Shown: positions 28,733 to 41,100 of the stretch, one piece after another
Layout: each line of letters starts with the position of its first letter
Position numbering within the stretch: position 1 is the first letter of the stretch
NCBI GenBank assembly: GCA_030544225.1
Contig: CM060495.1
Location: 1,922,001 to 1,986,000 of the forward strand
DNA: 64,000 nucleotides
Source: Skeletonema marinoi
Taxonomy: Eukaryota; Bacillariophyta; Thalassiosirophyceae; Thalassiosirales; Thalassiosiraceae
Direction: 5' to 3'
Notes under the pieces: generated by a model
Told to the model about the DNA's origin: nothing
The model's input: the letters and a program-made list of their open reading frames with translations, nothing else
Database searches by the model: none
Translations under genes and position numbers: made by a program

Positions 28733-31105
28733 ATGTCACGACGTCCACTAATGCTTAATCCACGCCATATAAGGTCAATTCGGCACCTTCTCCTCATCGG
28801 CCTACTCATCACAATATTCGCTCCATTCATTTTGATAGCATGGCACGAAATATTCGGCACACAGCAGCATCAACCGCATAGTCCACAACATCTCCTGACC
28901 TCAACTTCATTACATCAACTAACATCAAAGTTAAAACAAACTACCACCAACAATAATGGTGATTGGCCACCCGTTCTCACAGTCTATTCAGAGCCTGATA
29001 AATTCTACAATGAGTGGTATGAAAATCCATCCACAACTAAGAAACAAAAACTACCATTGCCTCGACGAAATGTACAAAAGAAAGATTTGACTCGTCAACG
29101 CTTCCCAAAATTAACCTACCAAAACAACCGGCAATCGAATAACAACATATGCAACAAAATTCCAACATTACTACCAATCGATCAATTCGGTACCACAATC
29201 CTCGATCCATATCTACCATGGATACATGACTTATTCCTATCGGATGATGGGACAACTGTAAATATTATTGCACAGAATCGACGACGGTGTCATAAGGGCA
29301 AGGCTCATAAGAGTGATATGGAGTATTGGGAGGGACAGGTGGCGTTGTTTCAACCTGTGGCTGTGACACGTGTACATACCATTGATGATGGTGCAGCAAA
29401 CGAAGGTGGTGGATCCAATAATGTTCAGTATAGACTAAGCACACACGACGAAGCAGACGAGGATGGGCTAGAAACTCGCTTTATATGCCGCTTCAAAACA
29501 ATCGACACTGAACAGCAAACAGTTCAATATGCAGGCGAGACATTGTCAACATACAATTACAACTACGAATTTATCAATTGGAGAAAGTCAAAACTGTCCA
29601 TGGTTGAAACTGGAAAGGACTTTGGCTTGTTTTGGTTGAGTCCTCTGGCATTTAATTGTCCTGTTCCTGCTCATCTCCAGCAACAACATGATAGCAGCAG
29701 CAATGGTGGAGATCAGCCGAGACTGCTATTGGATATAATACCAATACGAACACCTGTCCGTCGTAATGATGTGGATGGATACTTCTTTCATAAGGGTCAT
29801 GGTGGTCCAATGACATTTAATGCTACCAAAATTTGGGGGAAGAATCATATTTTACCACGTGTAGAAGATTCGGGGCGGTGGGAGAATTTGCCAGTGTGTA
29901 ACAAGCCACAGATGAAAGAGAATGCTAGTGTTGCAATTGCTGATACGACAACAACAAAGAAGCCACATAGATTGGTAGCTTGCACTTGGACATCCGCCAT
30001 CCACCAACGTCGTGGGAATGAACGTCGTATATCTGATGGCAAGGCTCGATTACGTGAATGGATTGCGTTCAATTTGGAGGTTGGATTTGATCATATTTAC
30101 ATCTTTGATAATACCGGTGCCAATGCAACTATCTTTCGATTGAAGGATGAGGTTGATCCCGACTCTGGGAGTGCTAGCAAAGAAGTAAAGGAGCCAGATC
30201 ACGAATTGGATGACTTGAGCTCGGTGACGGATCTATTTCCCGCTTCAAAAGTTACTCGTATTGAATGGCCAGCAACAATATGCAACAATAATCGACCCGC
30301 ACACGATGATCCAGGTGAACGATCTAGTCAATATGCCGCCGAGGCTGCATGTCGTGCCCGATATGGTTCAAGCACAGACTGGATCGCATCAATTGATCCA
30401 GATGAATATTTTGTCCCCATGGGAAACTATACCAGTTGGAAACAAATTTTGGATAAGGTTGATAAGGAGGAGGGGAGGAGTGTGCTCAAGTTTCGTAGTA
30501 CAAGGGCAAGACCACTGCTTCGTACCTTGGTGCCGACGTATGATGAAGGAGCGAAGGAGTGTACACATGAAATGGCCAAGAATAACAAGCAATGCCTTAC
30601 GAAGAATGAATCAATGACTTATTTGGAAACGTACAATTGTGAATATATCAAGTCACCCAAGCCGGATAGATTTGCTCGTGCCATGAAGCAATTGTACCGT
30701 CCGGACTTTGTTCTGTCGCATTTCGTGCACTATTCAACTGTTACCGCTGATATGGCTAGAGAGAAGCAACATACCCAAGGGCAATTCATTAGGGATAGAA
30801 CTACCAATCCCCAAGTGGAACGTTTTGTGGATGAAGTGAACGAAGGAGTATTAATCCATGCAAAGACGACTGTCCCAGCTGAAACGTTTGCACGTGATAA
30901 AATGTGCAAACTGAATGGACCATCCAATTGCTTGGTGGGAATACCCTGTCCAGATGATGTGCCATTCATTGATGCACTGCACACCAAGAATGTGTTTAAG
31001 GATGAGAATGGGAAATTCTGTAACTGTTGGATGAATCGAAAGGTCGAGAATTATTGGCTACCCAAGTTGAAGGATGCGTTAAGTAAAGTTAAACATGATG
31101 GATGA
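28733..31105 (+). CDS. GT92-like (DUF23) type II membrane glycosyltransferase
   Basis: 790 residues in one exon. After a short cytoplasmic, Arg-rich start there is one membrane anchor ([20 protein letters not shown], about 23-42), then a Gln/Thr/Asn-rich stem and a luminal domain. The second half has the GT92/DUF23 hallmarks: '[20 protein letters not shown]' (nucleotide-sugar fold start), '[14 protein letters not shown]' with an acidic DPDE metal site, an 'SVLKFRST' segment and a conserved H in LSHFVHYS. Golgi residence and transfer of a hexose such as galactose to glycans is inferred from the family. The upstream 200 bp hold a CTCTCTA simple repeat (28641-28665) and the MITE-like element. 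Confidence 0.85.
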   Translation: MSRRPLMLNPRHIRSIRHLLLIGLLITIFAPFILIAWHEIFGTQQHQPHSPQHLLTSTSLHQLTSKLKQTTTNNNGDWPPVLTVYSEPDKFYNEWYENPSTTKKQKLPLPRRNVQKKDLTRQRFPKLTYQNNRQSNNNICNKIPTLLPIDQFGTTILDPYLPWIHDLFLSDDGTTVNIIAQNRRRCHKGKAHKSDMEYWEGQVALFQPVAVTRVHTIDDGAANEGGGSNNVQYRLSTHDEADEDGLETRFICRFKTIDTEQQTVQYAGETLSTYNYNYEFINWRKSKLSMVETGKDFGLFWLSPLAFNCPVPAHLQQQHDSSSNGGDQPRLLLDIIPIRTPVRRNDVDGYFFHKGHGGPMTFNATKIWGKNHILPRVEDSGRWENLPVCNKPQMKENASVAIADTTTTKKPHRLVACTWTSAIHQRRGNERRISDGKARLREWIAFNLEVGFDHIYIFDNTGANATIFRLKDEVDPDSGSASKEVKEPDHELDDLSSVTDLFPASKVTRIEWPATICNNNRPAHDDPGERSSQYAAEAACRARYGSSTDWIASIDPDEYFVPMGNYTSWKQILDKVDKEEGRSVLKFRSTRARPLLRTLVPTYDEGAKECTHEMAKNNKQCLTKNESMTYLETYNCEYIKSPKPDRFARAMKQLYRPDFVLSHFVHYSTVTADMAREKQHTQGQFIRDRTTNPQVERFVDEVNEGVLIHAKTTVPAETFARDKMCKLNGPSNCLVGIPCPDDVPFIDALHTKNVFKDENGKFCNCWMNRKVENYWLPKLKDALSKVKHDG

Positions 31106-31120
31106 GCCTTCTTAGATATA

Positions 31121-32677
31121 CTATAGCTGTGAGTTCAAGACGTTCACTTCATCAAAACCTTCTTTGGAAGCGAGCACATGGTGGTGGTCTCCTGGATAAT
31201 CAATGTAGTGCACGCTGAAGTCAGGCTTTGGTTGCGTACCACATTTCAGCTCGTGCAAGTGCTTGCTCACGAACTTAAGCTGCCTCTCATCAACTTTCCT
31301 TTGATCCCCTGTTCCAATTCGAACAAATATAACCTGATCATAGCCTTGGACTACTGCCTCTTTCCTCAGTGCAACCATTCTACCAAGCTCTCTTTTAATA
31401 GGATAGCGTGAGTCTCCGTGATACTTCTCGTCAACCTCCAAGAAGATAGCAAATACCCCATCAACAAAAATAACTCCATCAGGAAACAACCTTACGCCAA
31501 AGAATACCTTATTCAGCATATCAAACTCATGACCCATCCTCTCGAGCTCGTAGATGATCATGTTTTCTATTAGGCTGGTCCCCTTAGCTCGCTTTTGCCG
31601 AAAGAAATCAAAGTTGATCCGCTTTAACTGATCATTTCTATGCCGTAATAAACTGCATGTACTCTTCGAATGTCTCTGACGCATGCACCAGTAGTATAGC
31701 TCTTCATCCCCGTCTCCCCCCATAGGAATTTTCGTGTGACCGTATCTCTTATAGAAGGTGTTGAGCTTGTTGTATCTGCTTTGCCAGGCTGCTTCTAATG
31801 GCTCCCAAACGAAGCCAATCTCATTCAGCTTGTCTACTCGCCCAGGAGCCAGCTTATTGTTATTTTTATATTGCCTTTGTGTAAAGACCCACATTCCCAA
31901 CTGTGGATTATCAGGATACTTAGCTGGAACGAGTGTATCACCATGTTCATCTTTGTACTCGACGATCTGTTGAAACATCTCGTTCCAGGAGTCCTCAAAT
32001 GGGTCCCAAACGAAGCCAATCTCGTTCAGTTTGTCTATTCGTTCAGGAGCCAACTTATTGTTCTTCCCACTTTGCCGCTGTCTATCGACCCACTTTCCCA
32101 ACTGTGGATTATCAGGATACTTAAATGGGACGAGTGTATCGCCATGTTTGTCTTCATAATCCACGATCTGTTGAAACATCTCGTTCCAGGAGTCCTCAAG
32201 TGGGTCCCAAACGAAGCCAATCTCATTCAGTTTGTCTACACGTTCTTGAGCCAGCTTATTGTTCTTTTTATATTGCCTTTGTGTATGAACCCAAATGCCC
32301 AACTGCCGATTATCAGGATAATTCTGCGGGACGAGTGTATCGCCATGCTCATCGTTGTACGCCGCGAGCTCCTGGTACCTCATATGCCACAGCTCCTCAT
32401 AAAAGACTGGAGGAATATTACTTCCATCAGAACTTAAGCTACGATTGTTGCATCCGTAGATAATTTTGTTTGGAAAGCACAGCAATGTAAACCCGTTAGA
32501 GGAGGGGAGAAATAGTTGCACACTCAATGGACTTTGAAGGAGTGTCGGGGTAGAGAGCTGCCGAATGTTGCTCTCAATTCCAATTCTGGCGCAGCAGATG
32601 ATAGAACAAGAACCCCGAGAATGCTTGCATCGGCCCATGGCCGTAGGAAGGTGGCGTAGGCTGCTAATCAACGGCAT
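31121..32677 (-). CDS. HA-repeat protein with C-terminal PD-(D/E)XK nuclease-like domain, copy 1
   Basis: 518 residues from ATG 32677, single exon. Residues 1-85 are rich in Ser, Arg and Leu and poor in acids, like an organelle presequence. Three near-identical helicase-associated (HA) repeats follow (about 90-157, 158-225, 226-293), each with 'HGDTLVP', 'YPDNPQLG.WV..QR' and 'KLNEIGFVW'; a fourth, degenerate one covers 294-358. Residues 366-455 then read SLIENMIIYELERMGHEF, FFGVRLFPDGVI, FLEVDEKYH and YDQVIFVRIG. This is the E...PD...(E/D)xD..H order of Vsr/DUF559-type PD-(D/E)XK nucleases, with E371, D400, E414, D416 and H420. HA domains are thought to bind nucleic acid. Activity untested; a paralog lies at 34766-36019. 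Confidence 0.75.
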   Translation of the reverse strand: MPLISSLRHLPTAMGRCKHSRGSCSIICCARIGIESNIRQLSTPTLLQSPLSVQLFLPSSNGFTLLCFPNKIIYGCNNRSLSSDGSNIPPVFYEELWHMRYQELAAYNDEHGDTLVPQNYPDNRQLGIWVHTQRQYKKNNKLAQERVDKLNEIGFVWDPLEDSWNEMFQQIVDYEDKHGDTLVPFKYPDNPQLGKWVDRQRQSGKNNKLAPERIDKLNEIGFVWDPFEDSWNEMFQQIVEYKDEHGDTLVPAKYPDNPQLGMWVFTQRQYKNNNKLAPGRVDKLNEIGFVWEPLEAAWQSRYNKLNTFYKRYGHTKIPMGGDGDEELYYWCMRQRHSKSTCSLLRHRNDQLKRINFDFFRQKRAKGTSLIENMIIYELERMGHEFDMLNKVFFGVRLFPDGVIFVDGVFAIFLEVDEKYHGDSRYPIKRELGRMVALRKEAVVQGYDQVIFVRIGTGDQRKVDERQLKFVSKHLHELKCGTQPKPDFSVHYIDYPGDHHHVLASKEGFDEVNVLNSQL

Positions 32678-33216
32678 GGTGAAGATTTTGAAGTGATCTT
32701 TTCTGGCAGCATTTGTGAAAAATTCACAGAAAGTACAAATAATAAGAAGTTACCAGTAACTGAAGTGTTAGATAGGACGCTGCTGAGCCCCTGAAATGAA
32801 GATCTTGACGCGTCTCGAAGGAGCTGCCCCTTTTTGATAACGGAATGACGATGAAGTGATGTAGGATGTGTAGGCACTCCGCTACAACAGTTCTGATAGC
32901 TCGTCACTGTGGACAATCATCTCGGCAGGATGATTATAATATGTTATGTGGGTGATGCGGCTGGGATGAGGTAGGTTCTGCTGCTCGGATATCGTCTCCT
33001 ACGCAACATGCCAGTAAATACGAGAAAAACAAATCCACCGCCCGACCGCCACCCGGCAACTCGCCAAGCCAACCAAGAAGTGACAACTTCTTTTGAGGGA
33101 TGAGGGCCGTGGTCGCCATTGTATTATTACATAACATGAATGATGCATACCAGAAGTATGGAGCATTGACGATTTGCACATCTCATATAATAAAAGAAGC
33201 TTGAGAGGAATGATAA
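32678..33216. other. Divergent spacer, 539 bp
   Basis: Between the 5' ends of the HA/nuclease gene and the methyltransferase gene. The part 32690-32830 is repeated at 35977-36120 next to the second HA gene copy (ATCTTTTCTGGCAGCATT, GTGTTAGATAGGA, GAGCCCCTGAAATGAAGA in order). Confidence 0.6.
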
Positions 33217-34568
33217 ATGGTTCATCTTGCTGCATTATGCCACCGTAGCAGCAGGTAGTGTCCCAGCGCCCAAGAAAATTGCTAACGTCGAACAGATCGT
33301 TCTTCTCCTTCTTTGGCAGCAATGATAACCATAGCAGCAGTAGCAGATTAACAGAGGCAGAGACGGCCGCTCAAGTCAAGCAACAAGAAGAGGCAACACG
33401 TATTCTACTGGATGGAGTGTATCATCGTATTTCAATCCAGCATGCTCATCCACTTGGACCATGGCAGGCCATTTTAGCTGCTGTTCAAGATCATTACAAT
33501 AGTTGGGTGGATGTGCAAGATGCAATCAAAATGAAGAAGAAAGACAATGCAGCAGAAGAGATTGCAAGAACTCATGAGGAGTTGGGTATTGCATCAACAA
33601 TTCTGCCAGCAGCAGCAGTAGCAGCAGCACCATTTCGTGTCCTCGATTTGGCAAGCGGTCCTCGTGGTGAACCTGGCACGACAATTGCTCATGCATTGCC
33701 TCTTGCGGCGGTACATTGCACCGATTCGTGTTCTGTAGCGGTTGCAGCTATTCCTGTACATATACTTGTGGATGAGGCTATTAGTGACACTGCTGCTGTT
33801 ACTGATGTTGGTATTGGTGGATTAAGTAAGACGAGTAATATCTTATCAGCGATAGCAGGGGATGATGCAACAATACAAGCAGTAGTACCATTATCATCGA
33901 GCAATCTCTTGCCACTTATACCGCCTCCACCAAAGAATTTAACAAAGTCCATCGCAGATCTTACAGATTTGTCATCCTACAGTTCCAACTCTTTTGATGC
34001 AATAATATGCTGCTATGGATACAACCTATCCTCGAATGTACCGCATGCTCTGGCCGAGGCATATCGTGTCCTTGTTCCTGGTGGAGTTCTTGTTATTGCC
34101 ACATGGGAACGATCAGCAATGTTAGCAATTGGACGTGATGTTGAGGCATATGTACGGGGTGGAGGACGTGATCCATATTCTACAATGGATGATGATGAGT
34201 CATTCCTACCTCCTCGTATAGTTCCAGTGAATAAAATTGAATTATCTGGAGTTGGTGAACTGGAGGCTCTACTGATTGCTTCGGGATTTGACCAACCTCA
34301 AGCTGTTCTTGCGAAAAGTTTGGTATATCCTATTGATTTGGGTAACAACTCGGATGATCAGTTTGCAATGGGAACAATTCTTGTTAGGGATGAACTTGAG
34401 AGCCTAGGAGCACTGGGACCGCCAGCTACTGATGGTGGCAATGGAGCTTGGGGGAACTTGGCCGAGGAGGCCTTTTGGATGAATATACAAAAATATGCTG
34501 ATGTGGTGGAGGGAAAATTGCTTTTGAGAGACAACACATTTAAGCTTACTGTATCCACAAAGAATTAA
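33217..34568 (+). CDS. SAM-dependent methyltransferase (class I, type 11-like)
   Basis: Exon 1 is 38 bp (33217-33254, MVHLAALCHRSS); a 65-bp intron with a TGCTAAC branch point, pyrimidine tract and GGCAG end leads to exon 2 (33320-34568). The total is 428 residues. Motif I is seen as 'FRVLDLASGPRGEPGTTIAH' with a C-terminal CTDS acidic end, and the post-motif region as 'SFDAIICCYGYNLSSN', 'AEAYRVLVPGGVLVIATWER'. This resembles the ubiquinone/menaquinone-type fold. An Ala/Ser-rich insertion separates the motifs. The substrate is unknown. It sits between the two HA/nuclease paralogs but has no evident functional tie to them. Confidence 0.8.
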
Positions 34569-34765
34569 TACCAATGATGCAATGTTATAACATACCTCTC
34601 TTAATGACTGTGATATAAGAACACGGAATAAGGCAAGCCTTCCCTTTCTCCTTTGAACTTTCTGTTAATAGAGACACATGTTGTTCTATCCAACTATTAT
34701 AGCTCACATCCCTGATGAGGATGCTTTCAATGGCTTGGAGGTGGATGACTCTTCTCACAAGGGAC

Positions 34766-36019
34766 CTAATTTGAGGTCAACAATTTTACTTCATCAAAGT
34801 GCTCTTTGGAAGCAATCACATGGTGATGATCATCTGGATAGTCAATGTAGTGAACGCTGTATCGATTTGGCTGTACATTACTTTTCAGCTGATGCAAGTG
34901 CTTGCTCACAAACTCAACCTGACTTTCGACCACTTTTCTTTGATCACCAGTGCCAATACGAACAAATATAACCTGAGTATAGCCTTGCGTTGCTGCCTCT
35001 TTGCGGAGAGTATTCATTCTACCAAGCTCTCTTTTGATAGGATAACTTGAGCGGCAACTGTGATACTTCTCGTCAATTTCCACAAAGATGACGGATTCAC
35101 TATGAATAATAACCCCATCAGGAAACAACCTTACACCAAAGAATACCTGATTCAGCATATGAAACTCGTGTCCATTCCTCTCGAGCTCGTAGATGATCAT
35201 ATTTTCTATGAGGCTTGATCCTTTTGATATCTTTCGAAAGAAGAAATCAAAATCAATCTTCTTCAAGTCGTTGTATCTATGGTCTTTCAATCGACCTTCT
35301 GCCTTCGAATACCTCTGACGCATGCACCAGTAGTATAGTTCTTCATGCTCTTGTTCACTGATAGGAATTCTCGTGTGACCATATCTCTTGTAGAATGTGT
35401 TGAGCTTGTTGTATTTACGTTGCCAGGCTGCTTCATGCGCGTCCCAAACAAACCCCATTTCATTCAGTTTGTCTAAACGCTCGTCAGTCATCTGGGATGC
35501 TTCTCCGCCTTGCTTGAGTTTATACTGATATCGTTGTGTAGCGACCCACTCTGCCAACTGTAGATTATCAGGATAGGTCCTCGGGACGAGTGCATCACCG
35601 TGCTTATCTTTGTACTCTAGTATCTGTTGAAACATTTCGTTCCAGGAGTCCTCAAGTGGTTCCCAAACGAATTCAATCTCATTCAGTTTGTCTACACGCT
35701 CAGGAGCCAACTTGTTATTCTTTCTATTTTGCCGCTGTTTATCGACCCACATTCCCAATTGTGGAACATCAGGATGCTTCTGCGGCACCAGTGTATCACC
35801 ATGTTTATTTTTGTACTCGATGACCTGTTGAAACATCTCGTTCCAGGAGTCCTCAAATGGGTCCCAAACGAAGCCAATCTCATTCAGCTTGTCTACACGC
35901 TCAGGAGCCAGCTTATTGTTTGTTCTATGTTTCCTTTGTGTACGAACCCAACTTCCCAACTGTGGATTATGAGGATACTTCTGATCTTTTCTGGCAGCAT
36001 TGGGCTGTGAAAAATTCAC
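34766..36019 (-). pseudogene. HA-repeat/PD-(D/E)XK nuclease-like gene, copy 2, lacking its 5' part
   Basis: An open frame of about 417 codons is highly similar to copy 1: HA repeats with 'HGDTLVP', 'LAPERVDKLNEI', then SLIENMIIYELERNGHEF, FFGVRLFPDGVI, 'VEIDEKYH' and 'QVIFVRIGTG'. The nuclease-like residues are kept. But the presequence and most of the first HA repeat are gone: the frame enters repeat 1 midway (KYPHNPQLGS), directly next to sequence equal to copy 1's 5' flank (35977-36120). No ATG exists before the repeats; the first in-frame one lies at MFQQV. Either a 5'-truncated pseudogene or a gene with a changed start or a short new exon. Confidence 0.65.
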
Positions 36020-36335
36020 AGAAAGTACAATAATACGTTACCAGTAAATGAAAATGAAGTGTTAGATAGGATGCTGAGCCCCTGAAATGAAGAGCTTGAC
36101 GCGTCCCGAAGGAGCTGCCCACTTTTTGTTCTGCTCCGAACTGCACTCTGCACCTTGCTCCCATGCCATCTCGGCCGTTATTGGACGATACCTCTGTGCT
36201 TGCTGCCTAGTACTAGACCGCTATTGCCAACAACCCCTCGGCGACCTCATTATTTGACATCGGAGTTTTGTCTGCTGTATGGGAAATCTGCCCTTTGTGT
36301 TGTGACCTACGGAGATACGCTTGTAAGACCATGCC
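36020..36335. other. Spacer holding the duplicated HA-gene 5' flank
   Basis: Up to 36120 this repeats 32690-32830 from the other HA gene. From 36121 on it is the unremarkable upstream region of the J-domain gene. Confidence 0.55.
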
Positions 36336-37832
36336 ATGACATCCGTCATCCTCACTTGGATTGTGATCCCCCTTGGTCGCTTGATTTGGCTGATATTTTG
36401 TAGTAGTAGCCAAAATAGGATTGTGAAACTTCTGGCGACATTGCTTCGGCTGCTGTTTTCTAGCAGTAGCCAAAATAGCAGCGATGATGAAAAGCAAAAT
36501 ACCGGCGGAGACGGCAGTGATCCATTCAAGGTCCTCGGATTGAACGGCGGCAAGGCAAATACTACAATTGAGGAGGCAACAAAGGCGAGGCGCAAACTGG
36601 CTCTGAAATGGCACCCCGACCGGAATATTGGCAATGAAGAGGAGGCCACGAAGAAAATGCAGGAGATCAATCATGCCTTTACAGAGGTGGAGAAAATTCT
36701 TGGTGAGGGGGGCGGTAATGTTCAAGAGGACGAGGCAGGGCAACAAAGTGAAAGTGACGATGAACGTGACACGAGGACTGCCAAGAGGAGAGCAAAGCGG
36801 AATCGGAGGAAGGAACGACAAGAGGAAGAAAAATTCGAGAGAGATGTGGAAGAAGAATTTGCCAACTTTGAAAGGGCGCATAGAAATGCTGCAAGAGGTT
36901 CATTTGGTACTACATCTCCCCCATTTGCAGCAGAGTCGCCTCCAAGAGGTGGCCGAGGAAAGGGTGGAAAGGGTGGAAAGGGCAAATCAAAGAGTGCAAG
37001 AAAGAATGCAAGGCAAAGAGCAAAGCAGCGAGAAAGGCAGCGCAATCAAAGCAGGGTGCAAACTGCCCCTCAATGCCGCAATCTAGATGAAAGCAATGAG
37101 CCACTTGGTGAAAAGACCAAGGAGGGAGCTGGTGCAAGTGACATTCCATTTCACCATTTGCCTCTGGAGAAGCGGTGCGAGATCAAGTTTCAAAGCAAGG
37201 AACTTTTGAAGTCAACTGTCTTTGCTGGTAAGATATTCTATTGTTTTCTTTGCATTGGAGAATATATATGTTTATACGATAAGCTCACTTTTCTATCCCA
37301 AAACATCAGCCCTAAGGACAAGAGCTTACTACGTATTGCGAGTGCTCGCCATGACGCAAGATCTATGCGATCATTTTCCACTACCAGCTGAAGAAGGAGG
37401 TGACGTTAAAGAAGTATTCGTGACGCCCCTGATGATTGCATCATATCTTGGTGACTACAAAGCTGCAGATATCCTCATTCAGTGTGCTGGGAAGAAGTGG
37501 AAAGATGATGTCCTGGCAAAGTCAAGTCAAGGGGATGACTGCCTCAGTCTTGCCAAAGAAGCTCGAGACATTGCCCAGCTACTATATGATGAAGCCCGGG
37601 CATATGAAGTAGAGGAGCTACGAAAAAAGAACTCAAGAGGAGAGAAAAGATTGTTGTAGAGTACGCCGAAAATCTGGAGATGGCGGTCCAACTCGTTGAA
37701 CGCCTCAATAGTATGAAGCCGATAGCACTGGAACTGGAGGAAAAGGCAAGAGAAGAGCGGATGAGGATGCTAGGATTCATGTCAATGGGAGTGATGGCTG
37801 TCGGCATTGCGTGGAAGTTTTACTCTTCTTGA
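36336..37832 (+). CDS. Membrane-anchored J-domain protein with ankyrin-like part; apparent frameshift near the end
   Basis: Exon 1 36336-37227, exon 2 from 37310 (GTAAGA...CAG intron). After an N-terminal hydrophobic span (VILTWIVIPLGRLIWLIF) comes a J-domain at about 60-120 with H93-P-D95 (LKWHPDRN), the Hsp70-activating motif. A long Lys/Arg/Glu coiled region follows, with GGRGKGGKGGKGKSKSARK. Exon 2 has an ankyrin-like unit (TPLMIASYLGDYKAADILI). The frame meets a stop at 37657-37659, yet the next frame continues well with IVVEYAENLEMAVQLVERLN and ends at 37832 in a hydrophobic tail (MRMLGFMSMGVMAVGIAW). The shift falls at the run of six A at 37622-37628: one more A would join RKK with ELKRREK. 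Sequencing error or a true lesion. Confidence 0.7.
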
Positions 37833-38137
37833 TGCTGATGCTGGTGATATAATTAGTGGAAAGCAGTCGTCTGCTGGCCGAACCCGGGAGGACGGAATCC
37901 TGCAAGCTGCAGTATATATATCTAATTGCCAACTATTACAATATCTATTATTGCGTTAGGGATCATACAATTATATCATGTTGCGTATGGTACAATATCC
38001 TAAAACATAATATTTGTGATTAAACTATCACAGAACAAATACAAACATGATCAATGATGCCTTCCACCTTCCAAGAACATAGAAAGGCACGGTCTCAAGA
38101 TCACATTCGGACAAGAGGACTCCAGCGGTTGCCCAAT
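37833..38137. other. Convergent spacer, 305 bp
   Basis: 3' flanks of the J-domain gene and of the PT-rich wall-protein gene; A/T-rich, nothing else noticed. Confidence 0.4.
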
Positions 38138-41100
38138 TTATAGCAGCAGCGACAAACAATACAGTAGAACCAAGGAGAGTCCTACACGATGCGATCTTAT
38201 TCTTTCGCCTGAATTCCTCACCACCACACTTTGAAAGTCAATGATGCTACTGTACCCGGCGTAGTTTCCCTTCGTAGATTTCCCCCCAACTCGATCGTCA
38301 TCATACCCCACACATGGATAACCGTCATCGGTATACCTGCCTCCATTGATGTGAATACAGCCACTCTTGCTTCCCTTGGCACCAGCTTCCCACGATCCTT
38401 GTTTCCATTTGGAAGACTTTGTTTTGGACGATTTCCCAGGGAAAATAGGCCGCCAATCATCCGCCGCTGGAGGAGATTTGTCATCGTCCATCCCTGGAGA
38501 AGGTGGATACGGAATAATATAATCGTCAATATCCGATGATGAACTAGGAGGGTTAGGTTTGCCAGGTGTAGAACCCCAACTAGGAGGCTTCGGCTGAGGT
38601 TTGCCACCCCAGCTAGGAGGACTCCAATCGTCAGTATCCGAAGAACTAGGAGGGTTAGGTTTGTCAGGTGTAGAACCCCAACTAGGAGGCTTCGGCTGAG
38701 GTTGGCCTGGATTTGTCGGCCTTCTAAATGTGGGCTTCATAGTAGTTGGAACAAAGTTATATGGTACAGGAGGGCCGGTTGGCTCTTGAGTTGGTGTTAC
38801 CGTCCTTTGGTAGTAGAAGGTAGAAAGAGATTTCGGTGAGCAAAATAGCACTAATGTGCAAAGAGGAACGCAAATACTTCTCATTCATTACACTTACGGG
38901 TGCAACGTAGGATCAATTGTCGGATCAATGGTACTGAAACGAAGTCAAAAGCGATAAGAAGAAGGTGTGAGTTTTTGTACTGACAATAAGATGATACTTA
39001 AAACACAATACATGTACTCACGGTTCCATTGTTGGGTCAATCGTCCTGTTGGTAAGAAAGATCAAGAATAATTTTTGTGAGATGATGTTCATATTTAATT
39101 GGAAGGTACTTCTGACATTTGATCAACTTACGGCTGAAATGTTGGCTCCATGGTAGGCGATATTGTTGGCTCAAGCGTCGGTGTTAACGTCGGACTTATC
39201 GTTGGCTCAAGCGTCGGACTGATTGTTGGAGTAAAAGTGGGAGACTGTACAAAAGAAGAGGTTAGAATACGCCTCATAACACTGATCATATCAATTAACT
39301 TCACATTATTCGTTGCTACTTACAAGAGTCGGAGAGATGCTAGGTCTCCTAGTTGGTCTCTGTAAATCGTAAAGGAGGGGAAGGATGAGATATTAGTGCA
39401 GCGCTCAAGCATAACAATCTGATATTCAATTATGAACTTACCGGTGTCGGAATTTTCGTCGGCTTCGGAGTCACTGGCTTTTTGGTTGGTTTAGGCTGTA
39501 TAAAAATGACAAATAAGATAGGCGGAGTATGTTGGTATCAATGGAGAACATCAAAGTAACAATTGTAATAATCTTGGTACTTACTGTAGGACGGCGAGTT
39601 GGATTAAGCGAGACAGAGGGAGGGTTCGAAGGTTTATGTGAAGGTTTGAAACTGATAGAGGGAGAAGTTGATGGCGGAGGACTCCTCGTTGGATTCGCAG
39701 ACGGACTTGCCGTCGGTTCAGCAGAGATTGTCGGATGAGTACTGATAGTTGGTTCGTCAGATGGTTCACTAGTTGGTGCTGCAGAAACACTCGGCTGATA
39801 GGATGGCTGATGAGTTGGTGCGGTGGAAATACTGGGTGGGTTCGTAGCACAACGTGCTTGGAAGTTCTGGGTAAAGTCATCGTCCGTTCCGATCTGCGAT
39901 GAGAGAAGGGGATGAAACAATTTGAGTCAAGGGAATGAGAGCGGTGCAGCAAACGAACCAAAATAGAGCAAAACGAAACACCGCATAAGCCCCCTCCCCC
40001 CACATAATAATCAATATATGTAACACTTACCGAGTAACAGAGGTATTGATCACCAAAGCCGACAGAACCAATCACAGGCCCTTCCCCCGTATACAAAGCA
40101 CCTGTTGCCGGAATGATGGCACGTTCATCAAACAAACTGCATTGTTCACTAATCGCCGTCAAATTGCGACGTGTCAGCTCCCCAGATCCAGGGTTCACAA
40201 ACGTCTTATAATTCAAGAGACAATTGCACTTATCCCCCGCTGTCAATTCAAATCCCACATAAAAGAATCCACGAGTTTCTACTCCACACAGACATATTTC
40301 ACACGACTGAGCACATTGCAATGGGGTTGTTATGCTCTCAACGACTTGTAGACCACTGTATCCAAACTCTTGGATTTCACCTTGCCCTGTTGCATTTGTG
40401 GATAAACATTGTCCTGATCCTATTGTATAGTACCCATCCACAGATGTTCGAGCCAAGTTATTGTTCTGAAAGTCTTCGAAAAGAGCGGCAAATGATGTAG
40501 AAGATTCAGTTACTACAGTTCTGTTAGTCGGTAGAGGTGTTGGCAATGGAGTTGGTGATGGTGTCACGATCATTGTAGGTATAGGTGTTGGTTCGAGCGT
40601 TGGTGATGGTGTTACGATGACTTTTCCCGAAGGAACAGCCGATTGAGTAGACTCAAGAGTAGGTGTTGTTGTTGGTGTCCCCAATATACCAGAAGGCCGA
40701 GGTGTAGAAACAGGAACATCCTCAAGAGTAGGTGGTTTTGTTGCCCCCGTTACATCGTAGGTTGGAGGAAGAGTTGAACCTGTAGGCTCAGAAATAGGTG
40801 GTGCTGTTTTCGTACCTCCCAAAGTAACAGTTGGAGAAGGACTTTCTTCTGAAGAAACTTCGGGTGGTATAAAGACTTGAATTTCTGATTGTGTAGGATC
40901 AGAAGTAGGCGTTGTTGTTGTTGCCGCCTCTACCTCATCAGTTGGAGAAAGAGTTGTTGGACGAGCAGTCACTGGAGCATCGGTTGTTGGAGCGCTAGTC
41001 GATGGTGTCGTTGACGGTATTGCAGATGATTCCTCTGGTGACTCCGATGGCTGAGGCGAAGGATTCGATGTTACTGGAGCACTAGTCGACGGTGCCGCAG

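Noticed and set aside
31871-32437. Plus-strand repeated frame opposite the HA repeats
   Set aside because: Its repeats are the reverse complement of the HA repeats; the HA frame has the family motifs.
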